A program made the translations under genes and the position numbers. Below, piece by piece: positions 1 through 12,863 of a stretch of 64,000 nucleotides of DNA (within the stretch, counting starts at the first letter, position 1; every line of letters begins with the position of its first letter). The DNA lies in assembly GCA_947359465.1 (NCBI GenBank), contig OX375873.1, positions 38,102,437 to 38,166,436 on the forward strand. The letters run 5' to 3'. Below the pieces are notes generated by a model that was not told the DNA's origin, searched no databases, and worked only from the letters and a program-made list of their open reading frames with translations. This DNA is from Metellina segmentata (lineage: Eukaryota; Arthropoda; Arachnida; Araneae; Tetragnathidae).

Positions 1-2390
1 TCCCCCAAACACCATTAAAAGCAAACATACAAAAAAAATTCATTTAGCATTTTGCTTAGCATTTACTTAGCATTTTGCGGCTCATATTCGTAGAAAACAC
101 CATTTTGTGTTGTATGGGTCAGGCTCCTCCCTGATGACGCCCTGATCCACCAACACTTTCGTTTTCAATAAATTCCTTTTGGTTTTTATTTTTGATTTTC
201 CTCTTGTTTAAGAAATATATATATATATTTCTTATTATTTTTGTTTTGAATTTCCATTTATTTTTGTTGCTTCAATCAAACATATAAACGTAGAATTGAA
301 TTTAAATGAAGCTGTACCTATTTCATAACTACTTCAAAATTCCATTTTCTTATTAAAGAGCATAGGTACATAAATACCGTTTAAACTTAAATCGCTCTAA
401 CACCAAAGCCTTGTATATAAAGTACGTCTTTATTGACGTCGTCAAATTCTAAATAGGTTATTACAGACTAACAGATGATTCAATTGGAAACCATTTTGTT
501 CCACCGTCTCAAACCTCCCAAAGCATACAATGTGCTGGAGGAACAGGTTGACATTCCATCTTTTTGTGCCTTCCGGCGATTCGAAAACGGGTACATCCAC
601 CCAAATCAATCACTTGAACACACATTAACGAATCCCCAACTCTTTCAAGGTCTTCCCACCTGCGGGCGTTTTAATAAAAATCCCTTTAGAATATTCAAAT
701 TTACTAACCGCTTTTCTCATTTCAACGCTTCTTTTTCAAACTCGGCTAAAGTAAATGATCCCTCTCGTTATGCCTGCAATACCGTCTATGACCATGCTAA
801 AAATGAGTTTGGAAGAACTCGGTTTTTTTTCAGCTTCTCGATTCCGATTTTTATTATTATTATTAATTCTGACTGAGCACGAACGTCGGTTGGAATTCCC
901 CGAAGATTCTCAGACGTTGGCTTCAGCTCTGCGGTTGAACTCCAGAGAGTTTAATCACCAATCGAGGACACTATAAATTTAATGAATTGGGCCTTGCGCT
1001 GGAGATTATTTTTCTTTCTCTTAGCGGCTCCTTTTCTCTGGGCTTTTATCGGTAGGAAATGAGAATTTCTATGACGACATTCTTGGCAGTCTGAAATTTT
1101 CTACTTATTTCTCGGCTGAAATCTCGTTCTTTCTTAGATTTCATGTCACCCCTAAGGGTCCAGTTATTCGGGCTTTTGTTCGCTCGTGGAGGTTTTCCGA
1201 GTAAATTCGATTAGATTTTTCCGATTATCGTGGAGAAAGTTCGACTTATTTTTCTTGACATGCCTACGAGCGGAACTGCTATGCATTTTAAGCATGTAGG
1301 TAAAAATTTTACAACAAAAGTATATGGATATTAGTTTTTCAGTTGTTTTCAACAAGTATCATAAAGCAATCCTTTTCCTGTTTAACCCTAGGTTAGTACG
1401 ATGAGTTATGAATGTTTGCACTGTACGTAACTTTTGCATACCTTACCCATTTAGGGTTAATCAATAACAGTTACACTCGTGTGTTATGAGGCCACCAAAA
1501 GTTAAAAAGAAAGTTTTATTCCAAGTCACTCATACCGAGTCACTAAATCTATGGATTATAATGCATTTATACAATAGTCATTTTAGATAATTGTGACTGT
1601 TCAATATTTTATCTATGACTGTATATTTTAGTAAATCTTATTTAAAGCTATACAGTTTCATATGCAAATAAGGCGGTACACAACACTGCAAACAATCTGT
1701 CATAGTATAGTTTGTATTCTATCATAGAATAATTTTGTTTCTATCATATATTTGTTTTATATTCCATTGTAGAATAGTTTTATATTCTATAGTATTAAAA
1801 CAATATTTGATTATACAGTATTATGAGCATGTTGAATGAACTTCTATGACTATTATTTTAGTTGATTCACTTTTATCAGCATGGTTATTATTCTTGAATT
1901 TCATCAGTTTTTATTAATAATGCTGTAATAACACAGTTTTAAATGGCTTAAATAAGATACCCATTTTAACTTAGATTAACTAAAAAGTTCCCAAAATCTA
2001 CGATATGATAAATAGAAAATAAGATTGACAGCGAAATCAAAATTATAAGTATAAAATCACATTTCTCGTAAATATCGCAGGTACTTAGCTCTAGCATTTA
2101 ATTTTTAACCTTTGTAATGCTTATAAACCATTTCTTATCAGATGAAGACTCGATTGAAAATCTAATTTTTCCGGTACATACTACAAATATATGTTAAAAT
2201 TATTCCTTTTATCGTAAAGAGATTTCAAAGTAGTGTGATTTTGCTTTTAATCACAACACTCATAATGACAAAAAAATTACACATATTAGTTGAAGATGAA
2301 GAATAATATAATTAATTTGTTAAGTAGTTCTAAACAGGTTTTGAGAGTCGTAGAGAGAAGACTGTAGAAATAATATATGCATGTGTATCC
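1..2390. other. No gene recognised
   Basis: AT-rich sequence. The segment 475-1170 is somewhat GC-richer and has a 133-codon ATG frame (475-876) ending in a hydrophobic stretch, IFIIIINSD. It has no motif and an overlapping alternative frame, so it is not called. Confidence 0.6.
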
Positions 2391-2398
2391 GTCAGAGA

Positions 2399-3045
2399 GT
2401 TAACCCTCTAAGTGGTTTTTGACGAGATGTCCATCAAGATCTAACCAATTTTACTAACGTCTGATGCCAAGTCCATCAAGACCTGTCCAATTTTGCTAAT
2501 AACGAGATATCTTGTCAATCAAGATCTGGTCAATTTTGCTAATGACGAGATACCAAGTCCATGAAGATCTGGCCAATTTTGCGCATGATGTGGCATCTTG
2601 TTCATCAAGATCTGGTCAATTTTGCTAATGACGAGATACTAAGTCCATCAAGATCTGGTCAATTTTGATGAGGACGATATACCAAGTCCATCAAGATCTA
2701 GTCATTTTTGATAAAAACACTGACAACGTACATTAAATAAACCTTGTTTGGCTCAGCATGGCCAAATATAGCCCTTGTGCCATAAAACCACAACCAACCA
2801 ACCAATTTTGATAATGACGAGGTATTTTGTCCATCAAGATATGACCAATTTTGCTGATGACGACATCTATTATTTATCAAGATCAGGCCAATTTGTTTAT
2901 GACGATATATCTTGGCCATCTAGATCTGGCCAATTTTGCTGATGACAACTTGACCATCAAAATCTGGCCAATTTTGCTAATGACGAGATATCTTGACCAT
3001 CAAGATGTGGCCAAGTTTGCTAATGTCGCGGTATCTCGTAGAGAC
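2399..3045 (+). repeat. 43-44 bp minisatellite, locus A (degenerate)
   Basis: About a dozen units of the form GACGAGATATCTTGTCCATC-AAGATCTGGCCAATTTTGCTAAT, many with small changes. It begins after TTAACCCTCTAAGTGGTTTT, a leader also found at the start of loci C and E. A dispersed repeat (about 2711-2802, minus strand) interrupts it. Translations of this array are not proteins. Confidence 0.9.
2711..2802 (-). repeat. Copy of the 'GGTTGGTTTTATGGCGCAAGG' dispersed repeat family, inserted in minisatellite A
   Basis: Read on the minus strand it begins GGTTGGTTGTGGTTTTATGG and continues CACAAGGGCTATATTTGGCC and ATGCTGAGC. Array homology resumes on both sides, so this is an insertion. Related copies lie near 24.6, 24.9, 29.7, 30.1, 43.8 and 58.5 kb. 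Confidence 0.75.
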
Positions 3046-3049
3046 AAAA

Positions 3050-5220
3050 TTACCATATTACTCCAAGGGAATTTAAATTAAAGCAGGAAAACAAAATTGT
3101 CCCTATCCTAGAACTAATGATAGCTTCAAACAAATTTTTGCAACAGAGGCTGATCACTATAGGAAAGTTTTCTAAGTTACGATAAATTACCAGAGCCAAA
3201 ATAAAGAGCACACCATATACATTTCGGTGGTAATTAGTGTTGTGCTTTAATGACATATCTTTTATCGTAGATATATAAAAGAGAACAGAATAAACTATAA
3301 GTATGTAATTCGGTTTGCCGTCCAGCCTTAAAAATAAGGCGCATTTTCTTAAATTCAAGTGTATTGTCAACAAATATACCGTAAATCTGTCTTCAGAGAA
3401 AATTCAAGCTATTCCCATGGAAAATCGAGCCACTAGGTTTTGTCGAGTTCGAATACAAGTGAAAAGTCCACTTCCCCCTTCTGAGAACCTAACTCCTCCG
3501 AGTTGATTCCTTTGGAATCGTCATCGTCAGCGGGGGATTTTCTGTAAAATAATGATTCTTGAAGCACCCCTGTCGTAAATGTTGCACAGACGGTTTTATG
3601 GCTTGATAAACGAATGGAAAGAATCCACTAAGAGAGTAAAAATCGTTTTTCCCGATGCTATCCATCGTACGTGGAAATTTATTGACTCCTCGAGATACCG
3701 TTCTTTTATTGTCGGATGCCAACTCCCACATAACAGTGACAAGCTGGAAGCCACGTTTGAGAAACTCTCCAGACTGCCACGACATTATTGTCTTCGATGA
3801 TTGTTCGGCTACTTTGGGACGGAATAAAATGATGTTTTACTGCTTGCGTAAAGTTTAAAAGGAGTATATACGCTATTTGTAAATTTATTACGTCCATATT
3901 TGTTGGAGGGCCCTGATCCAAGCATTTATTTCTCGTAATAATCGTATCACAGATCTTTGGTAGTGCGCAGAGCACTTGGGAGAAATTGATCACACAATAT
4001 ATTTTTACAAATCACGTAAAAGCCATTACAACAAATTCTAACTAAAAATTCAGCATATATAACGATTTTTTTTCTGAGTTTTATTGTGCAAGGGGTGATA
4101 TTTGTAAATAAAGGTAAATAAAGTAGTGGGGGGGGGGATGAAAGTAGAAAATATCGCTTGGATATCCCATGAGAACATCCTCTTATTTACTAAATATTGT
4201 AAATTCCATTGGGAAAGAAAAGATCAATGGAGTACAGATTTCAGAAGTGGTTAAGAATGAAACTAATGGAACCTGTCAAAATAATTATACCTACTGATGC
4301 AGATTAAAAGGTATATAAGTGAATTTCGACATTGGTCCTTTTTTTTTTACTATTAGGATACATTTTTAATATTTAATGTAAAATATATTTTGACGGGGAA
4401 CAAGGATTAATCTTGTGGCAATAGATTAATCGTTGAATTTCATATAATCATTCATCTAATAGTTCATTATTTTTCTCAAATTAGATTTCACTCACACACA
4501 CACGCACAATTTTTCTGATAATTATATTCAACATGAATCCATTTCTCAATTGCAAATTATACTATATAAAAATTTCCTGCTTTTCAATACATTTTTAAAT
4601 AATAATTCCTTTATTTTCACAATCATCAAAATGTGTTTTGACTTATTTCCTATCTCGAAACATTCGGTGTCGAAAAATTATGTAAAATGATAATTATTTA
4701 ATTCAGTAGATTATTAAATTAGCACAACTTACTATTGAAGTAATAATATTTTTGAATAACTGTATGTGTATTTTCTAAATATCGTTCAAGTTACATCAAA
4801 TTAAAAGATAGAAAAAGTAGTCTTTAAAATACAGAAAAATGCAATGTATCGAAACTATTTGCAGTGCTCATCGTATAAAGAGAAAGAAGTGATGAAAAAA
4901 TGCATAAAACTATAAAATTTTACAAATAAAAAAAATTTAGAAAATATTAATAATTTTTCCATTTGTAGCATTTAATTGCATCTGCCACATTTATTCATTT
5001 TGTAATCTGATGATTCAAATTCATAATCTCTCAATCCAACTTCTCTGCGTGTTGAATGTTTGCCCATATAAAAATTTTTTATGAATCAAGGGTCCTTGTA
5101 GTTTATTTTTGCGTTAAAAATTGTCGTGGTAAAGCCAGGTCTCTGATGCAAAACCTTTTCAAAACATTCACCTGTTCTGAGCAAGGGATACTTTGATTTT
5201 CAAACTCCGATCTCCATTCA
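3050..5220. other. No gene recognised
   Basis: The segment 3500-3860 is GC-richer, with short frames on both strands that lack motifs. The remainder is AT-rich with a poly-G run near 4129-4137. Confidence 0.6.
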
Positions 5221-5224
5221 CTAG

Positions 5225-6056
5225 TTATGTTTCACGAGGTATCTCGTCATCAGCATGATTGACAAAATCTTGATGGACTAGGTATCTCGTCGTAAGCAAA
5301 ATTGCATAGATCTTGATGGACTAGGTATCCGATCATTAGCAAAATTGACCATATCTAGATGAACTAGGTATTCCGAAATTAGCTTAATTGGCAAAATCTT
5401 GATGGACTAGGTATCTCGTCGTTAGCAAATTGTCAAGATCTTGATGGAATAGGTAGGTCATCGTTACCAAAATTTACCAAATCTAGATGAACTAGGTATT
5501 CCGTAATTAGCTTAATTGGCAAAATCTTGATGGACTAGGTATTTCGTCGTTAGCAAAATTGTCAAGATCTTGATGGAATAGGTAGGTCATCATTACCAAA
5601 ATTGACCAAATCTAGATGAACTAGGCATTCCGTAATTAGCATAATTGGCAAAATCTTGATGGACTAGGTATCACGTCGTTAGCAAAATTGTCTAGATCTT
5701 GATTGACTTGGTATCTCATCATTAGCAAAATTGACCAAATCTAGATGAACTAGGTATTCCGTAATTAGCATAATTGGCAAAATCTTGATGGACTAGGTAT
5801 CTCATCATTAGCAAAATTGACCAAATCTAGATGAACTAGGTATTCCGTAATTAGCATAATTGGCAAAATCTTGATGGACTTGGTATCTCATCATTAGCAA
5901 AATTGACCAAATCTAGATGAACTAGGTATCCCGTCATTAGCATAATTAACAAAATCTTGATGGATTAGGTATCTCGTTAGCAAAATTGTCGAGATCTTGA
6001 ACATCGTGATGGACGGAACATCTCATCGAAGCGACTTGGAAAGTTAACCCTCGAAT
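5225..6056 (-). repeat. 43-bp minisatellite, locus B (inverted orientation, higher-order structure)
   Basis: Units read on the minus strand match locus A (AAGATCTTGACAATTTTGC). The conserved leader, here TTAACTTTCCAAGTCGCTTC, lies at its minus-strand start near 6050. A marker variant TCTAGATGAACTAGG recurs at 5354, 5482, 5611, 5740, 5826 and 5912. The spacings are 128, 129, 129, 86 and 86, i.e. three and then two 43-bp units. Confidence 0.9.
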
Positions 6057-6059
6057 CGT

Positions 6060-7560
6060 CGATAGATTTTTGAGTAATATACTGTTGCTTTTGCCTCGTA
6101 GCAGCACACGTGACTAAATAACAACTCCTAAACGCTCAGAGTTGTAGAGATTATGTTGGTCCCTATTACCAGAACTAGTTACAGTTCATGCAGGGCAAAC
6201 TGCCAGTTGCTTAACAGACATATGTGTTTTAGGATTAAACTATGTAAAAGTCATTGCAATTTCATCGTTTTAATTTTATTGTTCCTTTTTAAACTAAGAA
6301 AATGCTGTTTCAAATGGACGGCTTAAAGCTGCAGTGGTGTAAGTCCCTTTTTCAAAAAAGAGACAGAAACCAGATATAATATAACCAAATTGAACTAAAC
6401 ATAATTAGTCAGACACTGAGACCAGACCTAGATGAGTCAAACTGTAACTGAAAAAACTTGAAGTTAGTCAGATCTTCTTTATTCAACGGCCATTTCTCAT
6501 AGCAGTAAAAGTTCTGTCTTTTTTTTTTCTAAAAAGTTACTTACACCACTGTAACTTTAACCCGTCCAAATAACATTGAATAGGAGACACCCACTCAATT
6601 ACTATAACCCAACGGATCCCATACACAGCATTTTACTTTTTAAACTTGAACTTGCCTCTTTTGAGAACAGAAAAAAGGGCATGTGAGTTAATTTGAGTTG
6701 ACAAAAAATTTAAATCGTAGAATTTCAAAATCGCATAATCGAAATTCCAGCAAAGTGGAAACATCAAGGTGTGGTTTTAGTTAACTGTAAGAAACACGTA
6801 CCCAAAATGTTCTGTTTGAGGATAAATATCCACTTACTCGAAGACTTTTCCCACGATTGATTTATGTTTTCATCACATAAACCCCGAGAAAGACTTAAAA
6901 GCAATTTTTCATGCCAAGAACTTATTTCATAACGAAAGCTTTCCCAATTTAGGCCCCACGAGGAATTCCGAAGCAAAAGAGAAATTTACATTCAGGTCAA
7001 AGCCTGGTTCTCGCTCCAAAACCGAACCAACATATGAAAAGTGGAGCGAAGGGAAAAAATGCAGCTCGCCATCTTCTGAAATATGCAGTTCGAAGTGCTC
7101 AGCATGGAAAAGGGAAAAGCTGTCGAAGAGGAAGGAAAAAAGATTATAAATACGGGAAAATTCCGGAGACCGGTAATCATGAGCCCTCGATCAATCAATG
7201 CCAAATCCAATATTTCTCAGAAGTCTGACTGTCATGGCGTCGTCTACCTAATGGCGAGCAAAACGGCGATTTGTAATTCCCATTACGGGGGAGCATGACA
7301 TTATAGTTACAGTTAACTCCTGGGATTCGTTTTACCCCCGTTAATGGAACAGATGTCGAGTCAGGACCTTTTCCAAATTGGAAATGAAGCCAATCCTCTT
7401 CTTTTTCGAGAGGTCTCTCCGTCCCTTTGAGTTTTTTATGAGGAGTTGGATTCGTTGTAGGAATTGCGGGCTATGGTATTTTCTCCTCTTCTCACATTTG
7501 TGTTACTCTCAGCTGCTTTTGGCAAGTACCTTTTTTATGACTTTGGATAATCCCTTAAGG
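6060..7560. other. No gene recognised; possible conserved noncoding block
   Basis: 6990-7370 is GC-richer and free of repeats, with several short overlapping frames but no convincing splice-bounded exon. Confidence 0.5.
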
Positions 7561-8110
7561 GCATTTTTTGTCAAACTGGAATTCAAAAATAGGAAAAATA
7601 ATATTTCGGGGAATAGTTTTAAGGATCGTATGTGATTAGATTTGATTCAAAATTTTTTTTAATTATCCAGTAAAAATGTTTTTATTGAAAGTTTTACTAA
7701 AAACATCTTTTTTATTGAATGCTCCTTCAACGTGTTTTTATTTACCCTTTAAGGTAATTTTTTTTAATCAGAAAAAGTAATATTTTGAGGAATATCTTTA
7801 AAGGTCGTTTATGATTAATTTTGATAAAAAAAAATATCGGTAAAGTTCATAACTTGCTTTTATTTAAGGCATCATATTGTTATTGTTTGATAAAGAATGT
7901 ATTGTTTAATCTTCTGAGAGTCATTCTCGCATTGTTCTTTAAGGAAAGAGGTAAAAAGTCCATCCAATACAGAATTTTTCTTATAATGCTATATTTTTCA
8001 TTAATAAAATAATTAAAATTGGTACATCGTGTTTTAATTTTAATTTTGTTGTTTGGATTTCCTTTTTAGTGATTCTATAAGGATTGTTTCAAGGTAATAT
8101 TTCGGGTTAT
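7560..8110. repeat. Old degenerate repeats
   Basis: AAAAATAATATTTCGGGGAAT, AAAAGTAATATTTTGAGGAAT and GGTAATATTTCGGGTTATA, each near an AAGG(A/T)CGT or TAAGGATTGT segment, form two to three decayed copies. Confidence 0.5.
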
Positions 8111-8968
8111 ATTGCCTGTTGATTACAAAATTCAGTCATCGAACGAAAATAAGTTAGTTCTTTAGAAAATAAAAATGCAATTTAAACCATTCCATGTAAA
8201 ATCCTCTTCACGCTAATCGTATTTTAAGTGATTCTCACTTCTAAGACTGACGTTCTCATACATCTGCCCCTAAGCAGCCTTGGTACATTCTCAAATTGAT
8301 GTACAGGCTATTCCACATCTGCGCACCCATGGAAGGCAATAAAATTTAATCAGTGCAAACCTGTTCCAGGAAAACCTGGCCTCAATAAGGTCCAGCATGC
8401 TACCATAAAGGCATTTAATCTATCTGAGTGAGTCAATCAGTTGGCGTTCTTAGCAAGTTTCTTAAGTTAATTGAAATGCCTTTGAAATCGGTTTCTGGCT
8501 CGGTGGCTTCAAGAACACGGCAGTATGCAAGAATTTCAATTATTTGGATTCGGGTTAAACTTTGGGAAGCGTTATTCACGCGAGACTCACTCTTCGTAGT
8601 AATTTGCAGAGAGAGGATTAACTGTTATTGAAATTTTCAGAGAATTTGGCCGGGAATGCGTTTTCCCATGGCGTAATAAAATGTCTTATTTTGGGTGCTT
8701 TCCCTATTGGAAGGCTATGTTTTGATTGCATTTAATTGATTTTAACCATTTTGTATTCAGTATTCACTGATTAGGTTTCAGAGGTATCACATTACAGATG
8801 TATTACATTTCACATGAAAAATAATCACATTACATAATGCTTAGTAAATAAAACAAATATCGGCTTAGAAGGAAATCATGTAGATCACAAGTAGCTTTAA
8901 CAGTTTGCGTTGTTTCAATGTTGAAATACAAAGCCATGCTTAACAAAACTTTCTGAACGATCAGGAGT

Positions 8969-9535
8969 CATTCTTGGATCATCCACTAAACGCGCATCGC
9001 CTGATGTGCAGTGAATAGTTAAACAAATAGTTAAAGAATACATCTAATGGTTTATAAAGGAATTTCAACATTATAATTAACGTTAAATACTCGTACTCAT
9101 TCAATGTTTATATGCTATTAAAATGCTTACTTAAGCTTCCTGAAGGATCAAATCTCAGAGATGAACCAGCCACTGGGAACTCGGTTAGGAAGTTTCTCAT
9201 TCTTGGATCATCTACTAAACGCGCGCCGACTGATGTGCAATGAATAGTTAAATAAATAGTTAAATAATACATCTAATGGCTTATAAAGGAATCCCAACAT
9301 CACAATTAACTTTAAATACTCGTACTTATTCAATGTTTATATGCTATTAAAATGCTTACTGAATCTTACTGAAGGATCAAACGTCATTGATGAACCATCC
9401 ACTGGGAACTCGGTTAGGACGAACAATTCTTAATAGTCAAGTAAACAAATACCCGTTTATAAAGAAATATTAAGAGCACAATTAGCGTTAACCCCGATCT
9501 TATTCTTTCAACTTTAATATGCAATTAAAAAATGC
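8969..9535 (+). repeat. 229-bp tandem duplication, about 2.5 copies
   Basis: CATTCTTGGATCAT at 8969 recurs at 9198. The units share AAACGCGC, TGATGTGCA, GAATAGTTAAA, ACATCTAATGG, TTTATATGCTATTAAAATGC and CACTGGGAACTCGGTTAGGA. A third, more diverged partial copy continues from about 9425. Noncoding. Confidence 0.88.
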
Positions 9536-10226
9536 CGTTGTTTGTTATATACTATTAGTTTTACTGTGATTATAAGAGAACTTATATGCTTAAGAGAATT
9601 ATTTACAAAGTTGACTCATCACTTAAGATAATACCTGAAATAATAAATTTTGTCTAACATAAGATAATGAAATCAGCACACCAACAAAGACACGTTGTTT
9701 TAAACACACACAATACAGTATCTAGCATATAATAACAAAACAGATTAATATAAAAGTTTTTCTGCCTCAATTTAAATGGGGTAAACAATAAATCTTCACG
9801 TTATTAACAAAGGGTATAGTATTTAATTTAATACTTTCAGAGTAGAATGGAATCACATAACTTACCACATACTTAATTCAATACACTCAGTACCATATCA
9901 ACAATGCATTCCTAATATGATTAAAAACATTTTGGGCATTTATAAATAATGCCAATCTGGTATATCTGTTCTAACGCATTGTATTATATCAATACATAGA
10001 AAAATGATTTCTCAATCTCGACTTCTGAAAGAATGGTACTCTCAAATGATAAATCACCCATAACTCGAAATTAGCTTTCACAATGAAGCATCGGAAATAT
10101 ATACTTTTCGATTCTGACTAGCATGTAAATGAACCACCAACGGTTTAGCTGAAGATCGGTGTGTTTGTTTGGCTTCCAAACAAAGAATGTTCGCGAAAAC
10201 TAATCCGTTTCCTTTGTTTCTTGCAG

Positions 10227-10361
10227 GTCTCGCAGGTTGGCATGCGGAGTTCGGTGACAAAAACGTGCTGGTGATCGCCGCGATCATCGGCAGCATCGCG
10301 ATCCTCTTTGTCCTCGCTATCATCATCATCATCCTCATTATGAGAAAGAGGCGATTAAGAA
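10227..10361 (+). CDS. Internal exon encoding the transmembrane segment of a single-pass membrane protein (gene not identified)
   Basis: A 135-nt exon that is visibly GC-richer than its surroundings. It is preceded by a strong pyrimidine tract ending TTGCAG and followed by a GTAAGT donor at 10362. It reads in phase 1 at both ends. The peptide starts LAGWHAEFGDKN, continues with about 28 hydrophobic residues (VLVIAAIIGSIAILF then a long Ile/Leu run) and ends in a basic stop-transfer cluster, MRKRRLR. This is the layout of a type I membrane protein: the extracellular stalk ends here and the cytoplasmic tail begins. The symmetric 1-1 phase is usual for exons of modular receptors and adhesion proteins. 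A second acceptor AG at 10234-10235 would remove three residues without a frame change. If the intron were retained, the frame would stop after about a dozen residues. The family cannot be named from a TM segment alone; an adhesion molecule or receptor is the reasonable guess. Confidence 0.82.
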
Positions 10362-10569
10362 GTAAGTCTTCTTTTATCTTCGTCGTTGGCGAGGGGTAGA
10401 GGGGAGGCGCGATGGGCCGTCACAAACAGCGGGATGTCATCACTGGATCGGTGGAAATTTATCCCGTTCAGTGGTGTAATGGTGTAGTCGGGAAATGAAG
10501 ATTTGGACCTTTGGGAGACTCGGTTAAAGACGAGTTTTGAATATTTCTCTCCCAGCCAGGAATCCCTTT

Positions 10570-11560
10570 CTCCGTTAAGTCAAATCAGACGATTCAAAGG
10601 CGCTAAACATTCTATTTTGATTAAATATTATGACTCCAATCTTGTAGATTATTGGAAATCGAATCTTTAGAGGATTCAAAGAAGAGAAATAATCAATTTT
10701 ATTAAACATTTTGCTTGGAATTTTGTACATCATTTGAACTTTGATCTTTAGACGATTCAAAGCCCAGAAATAATCCATTTTGAATAAACATTTGGCCTGA
10801 AATCTTGTAGATTAAGTGAAGTCTAATCTTTTCTGACGTCAAAACCAAGAAATAATCTATTTTGAATAGCCATTTAGCCACGAATATTGTAGTCAATTCG
10901 GAGTATAATCTTCAGACGATTCAAAGTCTAGAAATATTCTAACTTAACTATTCGCACCCCGGTAAGAAAAGTGACACAACTCAAAATTGCAGAATCTGAG
11001 AAACATCTACTATAAAACTTATATTCAAATAGTATAAGCTTTTAAATTTTAGGTATGTATTTTATGGTGGTAACTTCTATTACATTCTACAGAATAGTAA
11101 TATAACACTCTGGGGCACCTCATACATATTTTTCAATGACATAACTTCAAAATTTTTATTTTTTGACTTGTGCCACTTTCTTGCCAGGGTGCGATATGTT
11201 TGACCTGTAATCGTGTAATATAATCTGTTCAGACGATTCAAGCAAATAAATAATCCATTTGATTAAATACTTGACCAGATATCTTATACATTAATTTAAG
11301 TCTCAGTAGATTCAAAGTCAGGAAATAATCTATTTTGATTAAATATCTGACCTCAAATCTCCTTGTAAATGTTTAAAGTGCAATTTTCAGACGTTTCGAT
11401 GTCTTCAAATAATATATTTTGATTAAATATTTGGCTTAGGAGCTAGTAGACTATTTGTAGTCTAATCTTTAAACTATTCAAAGTTGAGAAATTATCTATT
11501 TTGAATAAATATTTGTCCTGGAATATTTTAAATTGTTTAAAGTCATATATTCAGAATCAT
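10570..11560. repeat. Degenerate tandem repeat, period about 80-100 bp
   Basis: The motif GAAATAATCTATTTTGAATA with ATTCAAAG upstream and TTGTAGATTA downstream recurs at about 10690, 10768, 10849, 11250, 11325, 11410 and 11495. The array is old and interrupted by a MITE. The frames it gives are repeat translations. Confidence 0.75.
10951..11194. mobile_element. TA-flanked MITE (Tc1/mariner-type) inside a degenerate tandem array
   Basis: 244 bp is bounded by inverted ends. The left reads TTCGCACCCCGGTAAGAAAA, and the right, read on the other strand, is TCGCACCCTGGCAAGAAAG. Homology continues through GTGACACAACTCAAAA versus GTGGCACAAGTCAAAA (about 33 bp). A TA flanks each side (10949-10950 and 11195-11196). 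It splits the surrounding 80-100 bp repeats, so it arrived after the array formed. No coding capacity. Confidence 0.82.
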
Positions 11561-12694
11561 TAAAATTCTTAACGCAATTAATTTATATTAAATATTTTCT
11601 AGAGTAAAAATGCGTTCATCTGAAATTATTTCATACCTCAATATCAGGAAACAATAAAACTAAAGGTTTTATTCTACGAATTTTCATACTACAGGCTTTA
11701 ATTGATTTTCCTACACAAAAATATGTTCTCGTAGTCAATTAAATTAGGTCAAAATTTCATAACGTTGTATATAAAGAATAACATATATTTTACAACAGTA
11801 AACAAACCTGAATACAATACTTTATGAAAAAATTAAAGTATTAACATTATTTATTTCATTATGAATGTGCGAGATGAAATATAAATGGTCGACATATATA
11901 ATTTCTTAACATTACATTGATAGTATAATATTAATTGCAAATTTCAGTCATTGGAAGCATTGAGCTTAAATTTCACAGACGAGACTACTAATAAATTATA
12001 AGTGTACACGTTAATTTTTTTTCACAACTTTAATTTTTTGTAAACTTTGATTGTTAAAATAATATTTCAACGTAACAGAATCACTGATACGAATTAGAAA
12101 ATTCGATATTTTTCTGCTACTCTAACTTTTACCTTCAAAAGTAAACACAGGAAATATTCAAGTTTATTTATAGTAATATAATCTACTTTTCTCTACATGC
12201 GTTGCCTCATCTTGTTCTGTAAATTCAATCGAGTTGGATGACTTCGGAAAACGCAATAAGCCACGCTTCAAATTTTTCAGGAGAGTAGTTTTCAAGTTTT
12301 ATAAAATTCCAAAGTGTCCTTGTTCAACAGGTCTTATTTTATTCAGCTTTCAAGAACTACGCTCTCAGTCAAACAAACAGAAATTCTTTAGACGCTCTTG
12401 AATATTTTTGTATTACGGAAGAACTTTTGATCACGTGACTTATAGCTATGTTGCCCTCAGCCATTCAATTGAAATTAAATTCGCCTATAAGGGATTTTCA
12501 GTGTTAACAAACAAAGTGGACGTAATGAGAATATTTTGCTTTCACTAACCAAATGCTTTGGAGACGTTTGGTTTTCAATGTAATAATCCTATCACTATAT
12601 CCTATCAATTAAGAATTAATTATTTGGGATCGATTTAAAAACAAGCCAATTGACCATACGCTCAAAAAATATACATAAAATGCATTCCTACCCA

Positions 12695-12825
12695 GGAGCA
12701 CTAACGGTTCAAAATTACGTGTCCTCGCATATTTCCCTTCGGGATTGATCCCGGACCATCGCCAACACCCCGTCGTGTTACTCCAGTGTTACGCTATTAA
12801 AATACCTACCGCAGAACACTACTGC
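12695..12825 (+). repeat. SINE 3' part (tRNA-headed SINE family)
   Basis: Carries the family's 3' region: TTCAAAATTACGTGTCCTCG, TTCGGGATTGATCCCGGACC, ATCGCCAACACCC..., GTGTTACTCCAGTGTTACG and the end TTAAAATACCTACC. The tRNA-like 5' head is absent. Confidence 0.75.
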
Positions 12826-12863
12826 ACCTACCTTTGTTAGAGGGAAAATGCATCTGATAAAAT

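Noticed and set aside
475..876. 133-codon frame
   Set aside because: No motif, overlapping alternative frame, AT-rich end. It could be real but nothing in the sequence supports it.
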